Below, piece after piece: positions 51,715 through 58,865 of a stretch of DNA of 64,000 nucleotides; the stretch's first letter is position 1; each line of letters begins with the position of its first letter. Made by a program: the position numbers and the translations under genes. The notes below the pieces were generated by a model. It saw only the letters and a list, made by a program, of their open reading frames with translations. It was not told where the DNA came from and did not search any database. Source of the stretch: Flavobacteriales bacterium. GTDB lineage: Bacteria; Bacteroidota; Bacteroidia; Flavobacteriales_F; PHOS-HE28. The stretch lies in NCBI GenBank assembly GCA_016715995.1, contig JADJXF010000020.1, forward strand, positions 1 through 64,000, read 5' to 3'.

Positions 51715-51865
51715 CGGTCTTCCTTGCAGGTTCGCCCACCCTAGGCTTGTCCGGTGAGGTTCCAATCCACCGGACGTGGTGGGGGCTGCGAATCTAACGG
51801 CGCGGAGCATGGCGGCCGTGTGTACGTTGTTAATCCTTGCGAGTTCCTGCGACGGATGGCCCGAT

Positions 51866-52795
51866 TCACCCGTTCAGCACCGCCTTCGCATAATTCGCCC
51901 AGCTCATGCTCTTCGTGGCCTCTACCACATTCGCGCGCGGGATCGGTTTCTCGATGCTGAGATTCATCACCCGCACCATATCAGCGATGTTCCTTGGTTC
52001 CGCGAGGTATCCATTGAAGCCATCGGTGATGGTCTCGGGGAAGTGCCCAACGCGCGTGGCCACTGCGGGCAGCTTGAAGTTGTAGCTGAGGCTCTCGACC
52101 CCGCTGGGGGTAGCCGTTTCGTAGAAGAGTACGATGGTATCCGCTGCTTGGAAGTAAGGTGGTACTTCCTCATTCGGAATGAAGCGGTCCACGACGAGCG
52201 TGCGGTCTCTCGAATCCAAGGCATCGATCATCGCCAACGGATCGTAGCTGCGCTCGTCATCGGACTTCTTCAGGAAGAGTTTCTTCAACGAGCCGAAGAC
52301 GAGGTTCTTGAGCTTGGTGCTCAGCTTCGATTGATCCATCGTTTGCCAGAAGCGCTCGCCCACGATCATCAGGCTCACATCATCGCGCTGCCTGGCGAGT
52401 TCCGCGAAGGCCTCGATGCAGTAGTGCAGGCCTTTGTACTTGCGGATGAAACCGAAGAAGAGGAAGACGTGCTTGCGTAACCCGTGCTGTGCCTTCCAAG
52501 CTTCCTTGTCGAAAGCGGGATCCGGCTTGAAGAGAGAGTAGATGGGGTGGTAGAGCTTGAGTATCACGCGTTTTTGGTGAATGGGAGTTGGTGATTGGCG
52601 ACTGGAGGGATCTCTGGTCGACAGTTGCTCTTCACCATTCACCAATGACCATTCGCCCTTCGCCCTCTTCCCATCCAACGTCATCTCGAAGTCCTTCTCC
52701 GAGAACAGCGCCTTCAACTCATCCGCCGTTTTGAATGCGTGAACGATGAAGCTGTGCCCGTGCCGCAGAGCCATGCGCGTGAGCCGTGCGTCCAA
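51866..52795 (-). pseudogene. Glycosyltransferase (GT4-like), 3' part after an in-frame stop
   Basis: The donor-binding half of a GT-B glycosyltransferase: HVFLFFGFIRKYKGLHYCIE and TPSGVESLSYNFKLPAVATRVGHF-type motifs. It continues in exactly the same frame as the 5' part, separated only by one TAG codon. It has only a TTG or an internal ATG as a start, so it is unlikely to be a separate gene. Between residues typical of EKDFEMTLDGKR and KLYHPIYSLF an extra stretch of about 33 codons is inserted (52566-52680). A complete enzyme would be about 410 residues without that insertion. Confidence 0.7.
52566..52680. repeat. Fold-back insertion inside the glycosyltransferase gene
   Basis: The stretch starts and ends with inverted copies of ttggtgaatgg (52574-52584) and ccattcaccaa (52635-52645), and contains further tggtgattgg-like direct units. 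It encodes a Ser/Gln/Pro-rich segment that has no place in the enzyme fold. The insertion keeps frame. Its composition looks like an intergenic repeat rather than coding DNA. Confidence 0.65.
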
Positions 52796-52804
52796 GCTGC
52801 TCTG

Positions 52805-53206
52805 CTACTTGGCCGCCCCGAAGTGCAGATCGAAGAGGATCTCTGCTTTCGTGTGTTTGCGTAGGTATTTCGCGATGGTGTTGAGCGGAATGCCCTGGGT
52901 GGGGTTGTACCACTGGATGATGACCTTGTTTGGCTTCAGCGCGGCGATGGCTATAGCGGTGGCGGCCCATGTACGCGGATCGTTCCAGTTGGTGAGGTAC
53001 TTCACCGGTATGTCATAGCCCTCGAGGAAGTCGCTGCGACTGGCCTTGTCCACGAACTCGCGCGGGATGATTGCCGGGTACTGCTGCGTCCAGCTGACGA
53101 TGGTGACCTGCGCGCCTTCGTCCTTCAGCGAACGGGCCAACGCGGTGTTGTACTGCGCGATGCCGCCTTTGAACTTGGGGCCGGGGCCGAAGCAGATGAC
53201 GTGCAT
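52805..53206 (-). pseudogene. Glycosyltransferase (GT4-like), 5' part ending in an in-frame TAG
   Basis: The acceptor-binding half: MHVICFGPGPKFKGGIAQYN is the normal start of this family, followed by VTIVSWTQQYPAIIPREF and VIIQWYNPTQGIPLNTIAKY. It stops after LFDLHFGAAK at a TAG (52805-52807), then the reading resumes in the same frame with QSSLDARLTRMALR. Related enzymes commonly carry an HNVxPHE-type loop at this point, so the FGAAK-stop segment of six codons looks damaged. Start was set at MHVICFG. Confidence 0.7.
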
Positions 53207-53213
53207 GAGGGGT

Positions 53214-53714
53214 GGCCGCAAAGGCGCAGAGAAATTCAACTTTCAAGCAGGGTCATCGCCGCGGAAGATCGTCATTATCGATTGACGTGATCCGACCATT
53301 GGCGGACCGAAGGCCAAAGATCCGCTTATCTGCAGATTGAAAGACAATGTCTGAGCGCTTCCACTTTCGCGGGGCCTCTTCGACCAGTTCGAGAATGACC
53401 ATCACCTTGCACGCACTGAAGCGATTCAAGTCAACTGACCATTTGGTCGAGCCATTAAGCTCAGCCCAGATTCGGCATTGCGGGAATGAATAAATCACAA
53501 GCAGGTCGTTCAACCTCGTAGTGTCGCCACAAACCTGCCATGGTTCGGGCCGGCCGCCGAATATGCGGTCGAACTTCCCGCTTACGCTACCGTAATCCGT
53601 ACTATCACATGGGTGTTGTGCCGAGCTTAGAGTAACGGAGCAAAGGACACTCAACAGAATTGCCGCACGCAATGACCAGATGGGCATTCTCCGCGCCTCT
53701 GCGTCTCTGCGGCC
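53214..53714. repeat. Inverted repeats bracketing an orphan secreted-protein gene
   Basis: Left copy ggccgcaaaggcgcagagaa at 53214-53233; right copy at 53687-53714 is inverted and contains gcctctgcgtctctgcggcc, matching 16 of 20 bases. These are of the ccgcagagacgcagag type that occurs as dispersed repeats in many bacteria. The pair encloses one small gene; the right copy overlaps its start codon region. Confidence 0.6.
53253..53687 (-). CDS. Orphan secreted hypothetical protein
   Basis: A 144-residue protein with a signal peptide (MPIWSLRAAILLSVLCSVTLSSAQ) and a beta-rich mature region with three or four cysteines (HPCDSTDYG, WQVCGDTT, PQCRIW, FSACKVMV). No family recognised. The DNA is visibly poorer in G+C than adjacent genes and uses A/T-ending codons more often. 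It is enclosed by inverted repeats, beside a broken glycosyltransferase, which together suggest acquisition. The ATG chosen lies at the edge of the right repeat. Confidence 0.55.
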   Translation of the reverse strand: MPIWSLRAAILLSVLCSVTLSSAQHPCDSTDYGSVSGKFDRIFGGRPEPWQVCGDTTRLNDLLVIYSFPQCRIWAELNGSTKWSVDLNRFSACKVMVILELVEEAPRKWKRSDIVFQSADKRIFGLRSANGRITSIDNDDLPRR

Positions 53715-53718
53715 CATT

Positions 53719-54756
53719 TCAGATTCGCTTCAACGCCGCCTCATACACCCTCCGCATCCCCTCCTCGATGGAGATCTTCGCTTTCCACCCAAGGTTCTCT
53801 TCAACCCACGTCATGTCGCAGTAGCGGCTGTGTACGCCCACGGGTTTGTCCAAGAGCGGTTTGATGGTGGGCTTGTAGCCCGCGAAGCCGGTGAACACCT
53901 GGATCAGTTCCAAGAAGCTGGTGAGCCTGCCCATGCCGATGTTGATGGCTCGTCCGTCGCTGATTTTGTCCATGGCGAGGAGCGTGAGGTCGAGCACGTC
54001 GTCGATGTGGACGAAGTCGCGGCCTTGCTTGCCGGTGCCCCAGACCTCGAAGGGGTTCTCCTTCCTGGCCGCGCGCGCAGCGATTGCCGGGACCGGATAG
54101 GACAGGTCCTGGTCCTCACCATATCCGCTGAAGGGACGGATGCAGGTGACGTGTACGCCATAGAAACCCGCCGCGATCTTGGCCAAGTACTCGCCGGTGA
54201 GTTTGCTCCAGCCATAGGTCATGTCCGGCTCGCCCATCTTCTTGAAGTCGATGTCGCTTTCCTTCAGTTGGAGCGCATGGCTTTCGGTCTGCAGGTCGAT
54301 GGGGTATGCGGCGCTGCTGCTGGGATACAGGAAGCGGCGCGGCTTGTTGCGGCACACGTAGAGGAACATCTCTGCATCGATGCTGAGGTCCTGCGCAACG
54401 AGCATGGGATCGCCGTCGATCTTGCTGCGACCACCCACGATGGCCGCGAAGTGGAAGATGTCATCGAACAGCGCGACGTTGAGGCCATACCGCTTCTGGA
54501 AGTACTGCGAATCCTTGTTCAACTCGCGCAGCACATCGCGCAAGTCAGTGTGGAGGAAGAGCAGCCGCTCGTCCGGGCCATAGATCCGCAGCTCCTTATG
54601 CTCGAAGTTGAGTGGCTGTCCTATCCATGTGTCCGGATGCGTGCCCACGCTGAGGTCGTCGATGAAAAGGATGCGCGCGCTGGTGTCGCGGTAAAGGCGG
54701 TTGACCATGTTGCGGCCCACGAAGCCGCAGCCGCCGGTGACGAGGTGGATTGCCAT
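53719..54756 (-). CDS. NAD-dependent sugar epimerase/dehydratase (SDR)
   Basis: A 345-residue extended short-chain dehydrogenase. The NAD-binding loop HLVTGGCGFVGRNMVNRLY, FHFAAIVGGR and the catalytic pair in MTYGWSKLTGE (Tyr and Lys) are intact, with the substrate-binding RPFSGYGEDQD and the RDFVHIDDVLDL motif. It probably acts on a nucleotide sugar (UDP- or GDP-linked), as in GDP-mannose 3,5-epimerase or UDP-glucose 4-epimerase; the exact substrate is open. It lies next to the glycosyltransferase, fitting surface-glycan synthesis. A CATCTTTG box lies seven bases upstream. Confidence 0.88.
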   Translation of the reverse strand: MAIHLVTGGCGFVGRNMVNRLYRDTSARILFIDDLSVGTHPDTWIGQPLNFEHKELRIYGPDERLLFLHTDLRDVLRELNKDSQYFQKRYGLNVALFDDIFHFAAIVGGRSKIDGDPMLVAQDLSIDAEMFLYVCRNKPRRFLYPSSSAAYPIDLQTESHALQLKESDIDFKKMGEPDMTYGWSKLTGEYLAKIAAGFYGVHVTCIRPFSGYGEDQDLSYPVPAIAARAARKENPFEVWGTGKQGRDFVHIDDVLDLTLLAMDKISDGRAINIGMGRLTSFLELIQVFTGFAGYKPTIKPLLDKPVGVHSRYCDMTWVEENLGWKAKISIEEGMRRVYEAALKRI

Positions 54757-54870
54757 GGCTGGCAAAGATGCGTCCGGGTGTGGCTTTGACGGGCGAGGAC
54801 GGTTCGTCGGAGGCCCAGCTACTTTCTGGTCCGACACCCATTCAGGCTCGGACGCTCGCGGTGAAGGCAC

Positions 54871-56094
54871 TTACCTGAAATGGCAGGTCAACAGGGCGAT
54901 GTCGTCGAGGTAGGGCTCGCTTCCGCGGTGCGTCTCGAAGGCGATCATCACGGCATCGTTCACCGCCTGCGCCCCAACCTTCGAGCAAGTGTTGAGCGCC
55001 TGCCGGAGCGGGTCGGTATCGAAGGCCATGCCCTGGCCGTTCTCCTGTTCAACCAGCCCGTCGGTGTAGCACAGCAGGGTGCCTTCGGCAGGCAGTTCCG
55101 CCTCACCCAGTTTCAGGAAGGGGAGGTTGGGCATCATGCCGAGCGCGATGGAACCGTCGTGAAGCGGAAGCAGTTGCTTTCCGTCATGAAGCAGCGGGTC
55201 GTTGTGGCCAGCGTTGACATAGTGGATCCGCGATTCCCCGAGGTCGATGAGACCGAGGAAGAGGGTGATGAAGCGCTCGCCTCGGGCGCTGGCCCAGACC
55301 TGCGCGTTCAAGTGGGCCATGAGTTCCTGCAGGTCGGTGATCCGCGCGGCGGAGGCCCGCAGCGTCGCTTGGAAATTGCTCATGAGCAGGGCGGCTGCGA
55401 TGCCCTTGCCGCTCACATCGGCCACGCAGGCGAGGTAGCGCCCTTCGCCCACCTGCACCAAGTCGTAGTAGTCGCCGCCGACCAAGCGGTGGGGCTGGTA
55501 CCATGCGGCCGCTTCCAACCGATCGGTGCGTGGCAGGTCCTTCGGCACGAGCATCTGCTGCATCTGCGCGGCCAGCTCGAGGTCACGGTTGTCCCGCTCC
55601 TGCTGCAATTGGCGCTCGGCCAGGCGCCGGTTCTCCAGCGCCACCACTACCAGGTTGGCGAGGGTCTGGATGAAGTTGAGGTGCTTCACCACGGGGCTCA
55701 TGCGCTGCTCCTCCTCGTCGATGTCCCCAATCAGGAGGAAAGCAAGCGGCCGGTCGCGATGGAAGACCGGCACCGCCACATCGAATGCCCCGAGACGCCC
55801 CTCGATGTCGGAGTTGATCGTTTGTATGTCCTGGAAGGTGCCGAAGAGCTGCTCAGCGTCCACGGCGAGGTCGCGGTCGGCATTGCCATAGCTCAGGATG
55901 CGCTCCCAGCGCTCCATGCGCTCGTATAGGCTAAGTCGGGTGATGCCCAACTCCTCCTTCACGATGTGTTCGAAGAGCCGGAGGAGCTCTTGCCGCTCCA
56001 CGTTGTTATTGATGGCCTTGCTCACATCGAGCAGCGTGCGCAGCTGGAACTCCTTCAGCTCGAGCCGTTCCACGATGCGCTCCAGACGGGCCAT
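54871..56094 (-). CDS. GAF-domain PP2C-type protein phosphatase (SpoIIE-like)
   Basis: A 407-residue cytoplasmic protein. It starts with a coiled-coil-like helix (MARLERIVERLELKEFQLRT), then a GAF domain (residues about 25-170), a linker coiled coil (RRLAERQLQQERDNRDLELA) and a SpoIIE phosphatase domain with metal-site motifs LVGGDYYDLV, LACVADVSGKGIAAALLM and LLCYTDGLVEQ, plus a final Asp in YLDDIALL. It removes phosphate from Ser/Thr of partner proteins in response to a GAF ligand. No partner anti-sigma system is adjacent, but SiaC elsewhere in the window is a candidate substrate. It follows lpxD by three bases. Confidence 0.9.
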   Translation of the reverse strand: MARLERIVERLELKEFQLRTLLDVSKAINNNVERQELLRLFEHIVKEELGITRLSLYERMERWERILSYGNADRDLAVDAEQLFGTFQDIQTINSDIEGRLGAFDVAVPVFHRDRPLAFLLIGDIDEEEQRMSPVVKHLNFIQTLANLVVVALENRRLAERQLQQERDNRDLELAAQMQQMLVPKDLPRTDRLEAAAWYQPHRLVGGDYYDLVQVGEGRYLACVADVSGKGIAAALLMSNFQATLRASAARITDLQELMAHLNAQVWASARGERFITLFLGLIDLGESRIHYVNAGHNDPLLHDGKQLLPLHDGSIALGMMPNLPFLKLGEAELPAEGTLLCYTDGLVEQENGQGMAFDTDPLRQALNTCSKVGAQAVNDAVMIAFETHRGSEPYLDDIALLTCHFR

Positions 56095-56097
56095 GGG

Positions 56098-57021
56098 TCA
56101 ATCCTTAAGCTTCCTGAACAGTTCAGGCAGCTTGCCGAGCAGGGCGATCTCCCGCATCTTCTGCTTCCATTCACCAGCCGGGCTGCCGAAGTAGGTCTTG
56201 CCGGGCTCCAGGGAATTGATCAGGCCGCTCTGGCCGAGCACGGTGGCGCCTTTGCCGATGCGCAGTTTGCTCGGCACGCCCACCTGGCCCCAGAGGGTCA
56301 CGTGGTCTTCGATCACCACCGCTCCCGAGATGCCCACATGGGCGGCGATCAGGCAGTGCGCACCGATGAGGGTATCATGTCCCACCTGCACGTGGTTGTC
56401 CAATTTGCTGCCGTGCCCAATGCGCGTATCGGCACTTACACCGCGATCGATGGTGCTGAGCGCGCCGATCTCCACATCATCCTCGATCACCACGCTGCCG
56501 CCCGGCACCATCTTGTCGTAGCCGCTCGGGCGCTTCTTGTAATAGAATGGATCAGCGCCGATGACCGCGTTGGCGTGGATCGTCACACGGTCGCCGATGC
56601 TGGCGCGCTCGTAGATCACCACGCCTGGATGAATGATGCAGTCTCGGCCGATGCGGACGTGGGGTCCGATGACCGCCGATGGGTGGATCTCGCTGCCCTC
56701 GCCGATGGACACGTCCTCGTTCGTCCAGCCTGCGCGGGGCATGAAACGACGGACCAGCTTGTTGTAGTCGCGGCAGGGATCCTGGCTGATGATGATGGCT
56801 TTGCCGGTGGGCGGCTCCACGGCCTTGTCGATGAGGATGGTGGTGGCCGCGCTATTCAGGGCCTTGTCATACCACTTCGGATGGTCCACATAAACCAAGT
56901 CGCCTTCCGCCACGCGGTTGATCTCATTCAACCCGGTGACGAGACGCTCGGTTTGGCCCTGGGCCTCCGCTCCGATGAGCGTAGCCAACTCAGCAGCGGT
57001 GAGTGGTGGATTCAGGACCAC
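56098..57021 (-). CDS. lpxD: UDP-3-O-(3-hydroxyacyl)glucosamine N-acyltransferase
   Basis: A 307-residue left-handed beta-helix enzyme that adds the second hydroxyacyl chain in lipid A synthesis. Hexapeptide repeats fill residues about 110-260 (IHPSAVIGPHVRIGRDCI, VTIHANAVIGADPF, LDNHVQVGHDTLIGAHCLIA); HVQVGHD contains the catalytic His. The N-terminal LTAAELATLIG block is the uridine-binding domain. No ATG is placed correctly, so the GTG at 57021 (VVLNPPLTA) is the best start. It lies 100 bases after efp, beyond a terminator, and is followed by the phosphatase gene. Confidence 0.88.
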   Translation of the reverse strand: MVLNPPLTAAELATLIGAEAQGQTERLVTGLNEINRVAEGDLVYVDHPKWYDKALNSAATTILIDKAVEPPTGKAIIISQDPCRDYNKLVRRFMPRAGWTNEDVSIGEGSEIHPSAVIGPHVRIGRDCIIHPGVVIYERASIGDRVTIHANAVIGADPFYYKKRPSGYDKMVPGGSVVIEDDVEIGALSTIDRGVSADTRIGHGSKLDNHVQVGHDTLIGAHCLIAAHVGISGAVVIEDHVTLWGQVGVPSKLRIGKGATVLGQSGLINSLEPGKTYFGSPAGEWKQKMREIALLGKLPELFRKLKD

Positions 57022-57073
57022 GAGATGTGTTTGGCGGGTAAAGGTAGCCGGGGTCGGTATTGGGCCTGGGAAT

Positions 57074-57105
57074 GCCGAAGCCCCCGACGGGTCGGGGGCT
57101 TCGGC
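57074..57105 (-). terminator. Perfect hairpin between efp and lpxD
   Basis: Fifteen-base perfect arms (gccgaagcccccgac and complement) around a 2-base loop, 18 bases past the efp stop. A TACCTTTA box lies between it and lpxD, so lpxD probably has its own promoter. Confidence 0.75.
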
Positions 57106-57122
57106 AAGGATTCCGGCAGGGG

Positions 57123-57686
57123 TCACTTCTTCACCCGATCGAGGTATTCCCCCGTCTCGGTGTCGATGCGGATCACCGTGCCGGCATCCACGAAGATGGG
57201 CACCATGATCTCGGAGCCGTTATCGAGCTTGGCCACTTTCATCACCTTGTTGCTGGTGTCGCCCTTCACGGCGTGCTCGGCCTCGGCAACGGTAAGTTCG
57301 ACCGTCTTTGGTGGTCGGGCGAAGATGGGCGTATCGCTCTCGAAGCCGATCTGCACCACCATCTCCTCGCGCATGTATTTCATGGCATCGCCGAACAGCT
57401 CCGCTGGGATGTACTTCTGCTCGTAGGTGGACTGGTCCATGCACACCAGATTGTCCCCTTCGCGGTAGAGGTATTGCAGCTCGTGTATCTCCACACGGAG
57501 CACCTCCATGCCCTCGCCGCTGCGCCAGCGGTGCTCGTTGAGCTTGCCGTTCCGCAGGTTGCGCATCTTGCCCTGATAGAAGGCGCGCAGATTGCCCGGG
57601 GTGCGGTGCTGCCATTCCATGATCTGGCAGATATCCCCATTGAAGCGGATATAGGAGCCGATATTGACGTCTGCGGTGCTGGCCAT
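57123..57686 (-). CDS. efp: Translation elongation factor P
   Basis: A 187-residue three-domain protein that stimulates peptide-bond formation at polyproline. The KOW-like domain I (VNIGSYIRFNGDICQIMEWQH), then the OB domains with YLYREGDNLVCMDQSTYEQ and the C-terminal EIMVPIFVDAGTVIRIDTETGEYLDRV signature are complete. The acceptor loop reads RTPGNLRAFYQ: Asn32 replaces the lysine or arginine that most EF-Ps modify, with Arg34 two residues later. A TACTTTCG box lies upstream. This is the only efp in the window; the modifying enzymes (EpmA, EarP or YmfI types) are absent here. Confidence 0.93.
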   Translation of the reverse strand: MASTADVNIGSYIRFNGDICQIMEWQHRTPGNLRAFYQGKMRNLRNGKLNEHRWRSGEGMEVLRVEIHELQYLYREGDNLVCMDQSTYEQKYIPAELFGDAMKYMREEMVVQIGFESDTPIFARPPKTVELTVAEAEHAVKGDTSNKVMKVAKLDNGSEIMVPIFVDAGTVIRIDTETGEYLDRVKK

Positions 57687-57753
57687 GAGGGGGTATTCCG
57701 TTGGTCGGGCGGCGAAAGTAGCCCATTGGAGCGGTCAGCCAAGGCGCGATGGC

Positions 57754-57783
57754 TTGTCCGGATCACGGAAGACGCTACATTTG
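57754..57783 (+). promoter_or_regulatory. Bacteroidota-type promoter for the L31 gene
   Basis: A TTG at 57754-57756 and TACATTTG at 57776-57783 are spaced by 19 bases, the known -33/-7 spacing in Bacteroides (TTG-N19-TAnnTTTG). The L31 ATG follows 40 bases later. Confidence 0.65.
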
Positions 57784-57823
57784 CCGCCCCGCTCGCCGAT
57801 TTGCGGGCCTAAAGCCAAGAGCC

Positions 57824-58126
57824 ATGAAGAAAGGCATCCACCCGGACAACTACCGCCCCGTGGTTTTCAAGGACATGAGCAATGAATACATGTTCATGGG
57901 CAAGAGCTGCGCCCACACCAAGGACACCGTCAAATGGGAGGACGGCAATGAGTACCCGCTCGTGAAGCTGGATATCAGCCATACATCGCACCCCTTCTAC
58001 ACCGGTAAGATGATGCTGGTGGATACCGCTGGCCGCGTTGACAAGTTCAAGAAGCGCTTTGCCAAGTTCACGGACAAGCGCGACGCAGCCTCTTCTGCTT
58101 CGGAGGCCGCTCCTTCTGCCGAGTAG
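57824..58126 (+). CDS. rpmE2: 50S ribosomal protein L31, type B
   Basis: A 100-residue ribosomal protein. MKKGIHPDNYRPVVFKDMSN, then EYPLVKLDISHTSHPFYTGK and GRVDKFKKRFAKF are the type B signature, which lacks the zinc-binding cysteine set of type A L31. The tail is Ala/Ser/Glu-rich, as in other Bacteroidota. A well-formed promoter precedes and a terminator follows, so it is a single-gene unit. Confidence 0.96.
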   Translation: MKKGIHPDNYRPVVFKDMSNEYMFMGKSCAHTKDTVKWEDGNEYPLVKLDISHTSHPFYTGKMMLVDTAGRVDKFKKRFAKFTDKRDAASSASEAAPSAE

Positions 58127-58141
58127 GCTCTCCCCGAATTG

Positions 58142-58168
58142 AAAAGCCCCCAATCTTGGGGGCTTTTT
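58142..58168 (+). terminator. Rho-independent terminator after L31
   Basis: Eleven-base perfect arms (aaaagccccca and complement), a 4-base loop and a run of T. It also has an A run on the left, so it may serve the opposing gene as well. Confidence 0.9.
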
Positions 58169-58187
58169 CGTTGCGGTCAATTGGTCC

Positions 58188-58793
58188 TCACACCCTGTGC
58201 TTGTCCTCCTTGCCCACGCCTTCGCGAATCATCTCCAATGCTTGGGCGATGCGCCGTTTACGGGTCTCGTCCTGTTTGGCATCGGTGATCCACTCCACAT
58301 ACTCCTTCTTGTAGGTGTAGTTGAACCTCTCCCAATGCTCCCATGCCTCTTCGTCCTTCTTGAGGCAGTTCTCGAGGTCTGCTGGCACTACCAAGGCCTT
58401 GCGTGGGGGTTTGGCATCACCCAGCTTGGCCCCGCTCTGGTTCACCTTCACGGCCTGCTTCACCAGGTCCACGAAGGCCTTCTCATCGATGGCCTCGCCT
58501 TCGGAGATTTTGTATTTCCGGATGCCCTTGTCCTCGTCCTTCTCCGGTTTATCGAAGAGTTTGTGCGTGTCCTTGAGCAAAGCGCCCTTGTGGAACCACA
58601 CGCTCACGAAGGTCTTGAAGCCATGAAGCCCGATCATGATGCCGTCATGGTCGAAATGCGGTGAGTTCCAGCGCCAATGCTCTGTGATCGTATCGTCGGT
58701 GGAATGAACCAACTGACGAAGGCGCACCAGCAATTTCCGTTGCCACTCGGGCAGCTCGGCGATGTACAGGTTGATCTGTTCCTGAGGGAGCAT
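58188..58793 (-). CDS. YdeI-like protein (DUF1801 plus OmdA-type domain)
   Basis: A 201-residue soluble protein. Residues 1-110 have the DUF1801 pattern (INLYIAELPEWQRKLLVRLR, HWRWNSPHFDHDGIMIGLHG, KTFVSVWFHKGALL) and the C-terminal part the OmdA pattern (VPADLENCLKKDEEAWEHWE, YTYKKEYVEWITDAK, ETRKRRIAQALEMI). This combination is common in Bacteroidota as a YdeI-like protein; its role is not established. The start at MLPQEQINLY is preferred; an ATG eight codons upstream is possible. A TTAGTTTG box lies 22 bases upstream. Confidence 0.85.
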   Translation of the reverse strand: MLPQEQINLYIAELPEWQRKLLVRLRQLVHSTDDTITEHWRWNSPHFDHDGIMIGLHGFKTFVSVWFHKGALLKDTHKLFDKPEKDEDKGIRKYKISEGEAIDEKAFVDLVKQAVKVNQSGAKLGDAKPPRKALVVPADLENCLKKDEEAWEHWERFNYTYKKEYVEWITDAKQDETRKRRIAQALEMIREGVGKEDKHRV

Positions 58794-58865
58794 GGTTCCG
58801 TGGAAATGGGCGACCAAACTAATACCGGCCGTTCCCGGGGGTGGATCCCGGCACTGGTCCGTCTT

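Noticed and set aside
52805..52807. Recoding of TAG as an amino acid
   Set aside because: TAG ends many intact genes in the window (for example dnaK, the ABC fusion, the 52-residue protein), so it is a normal stop.
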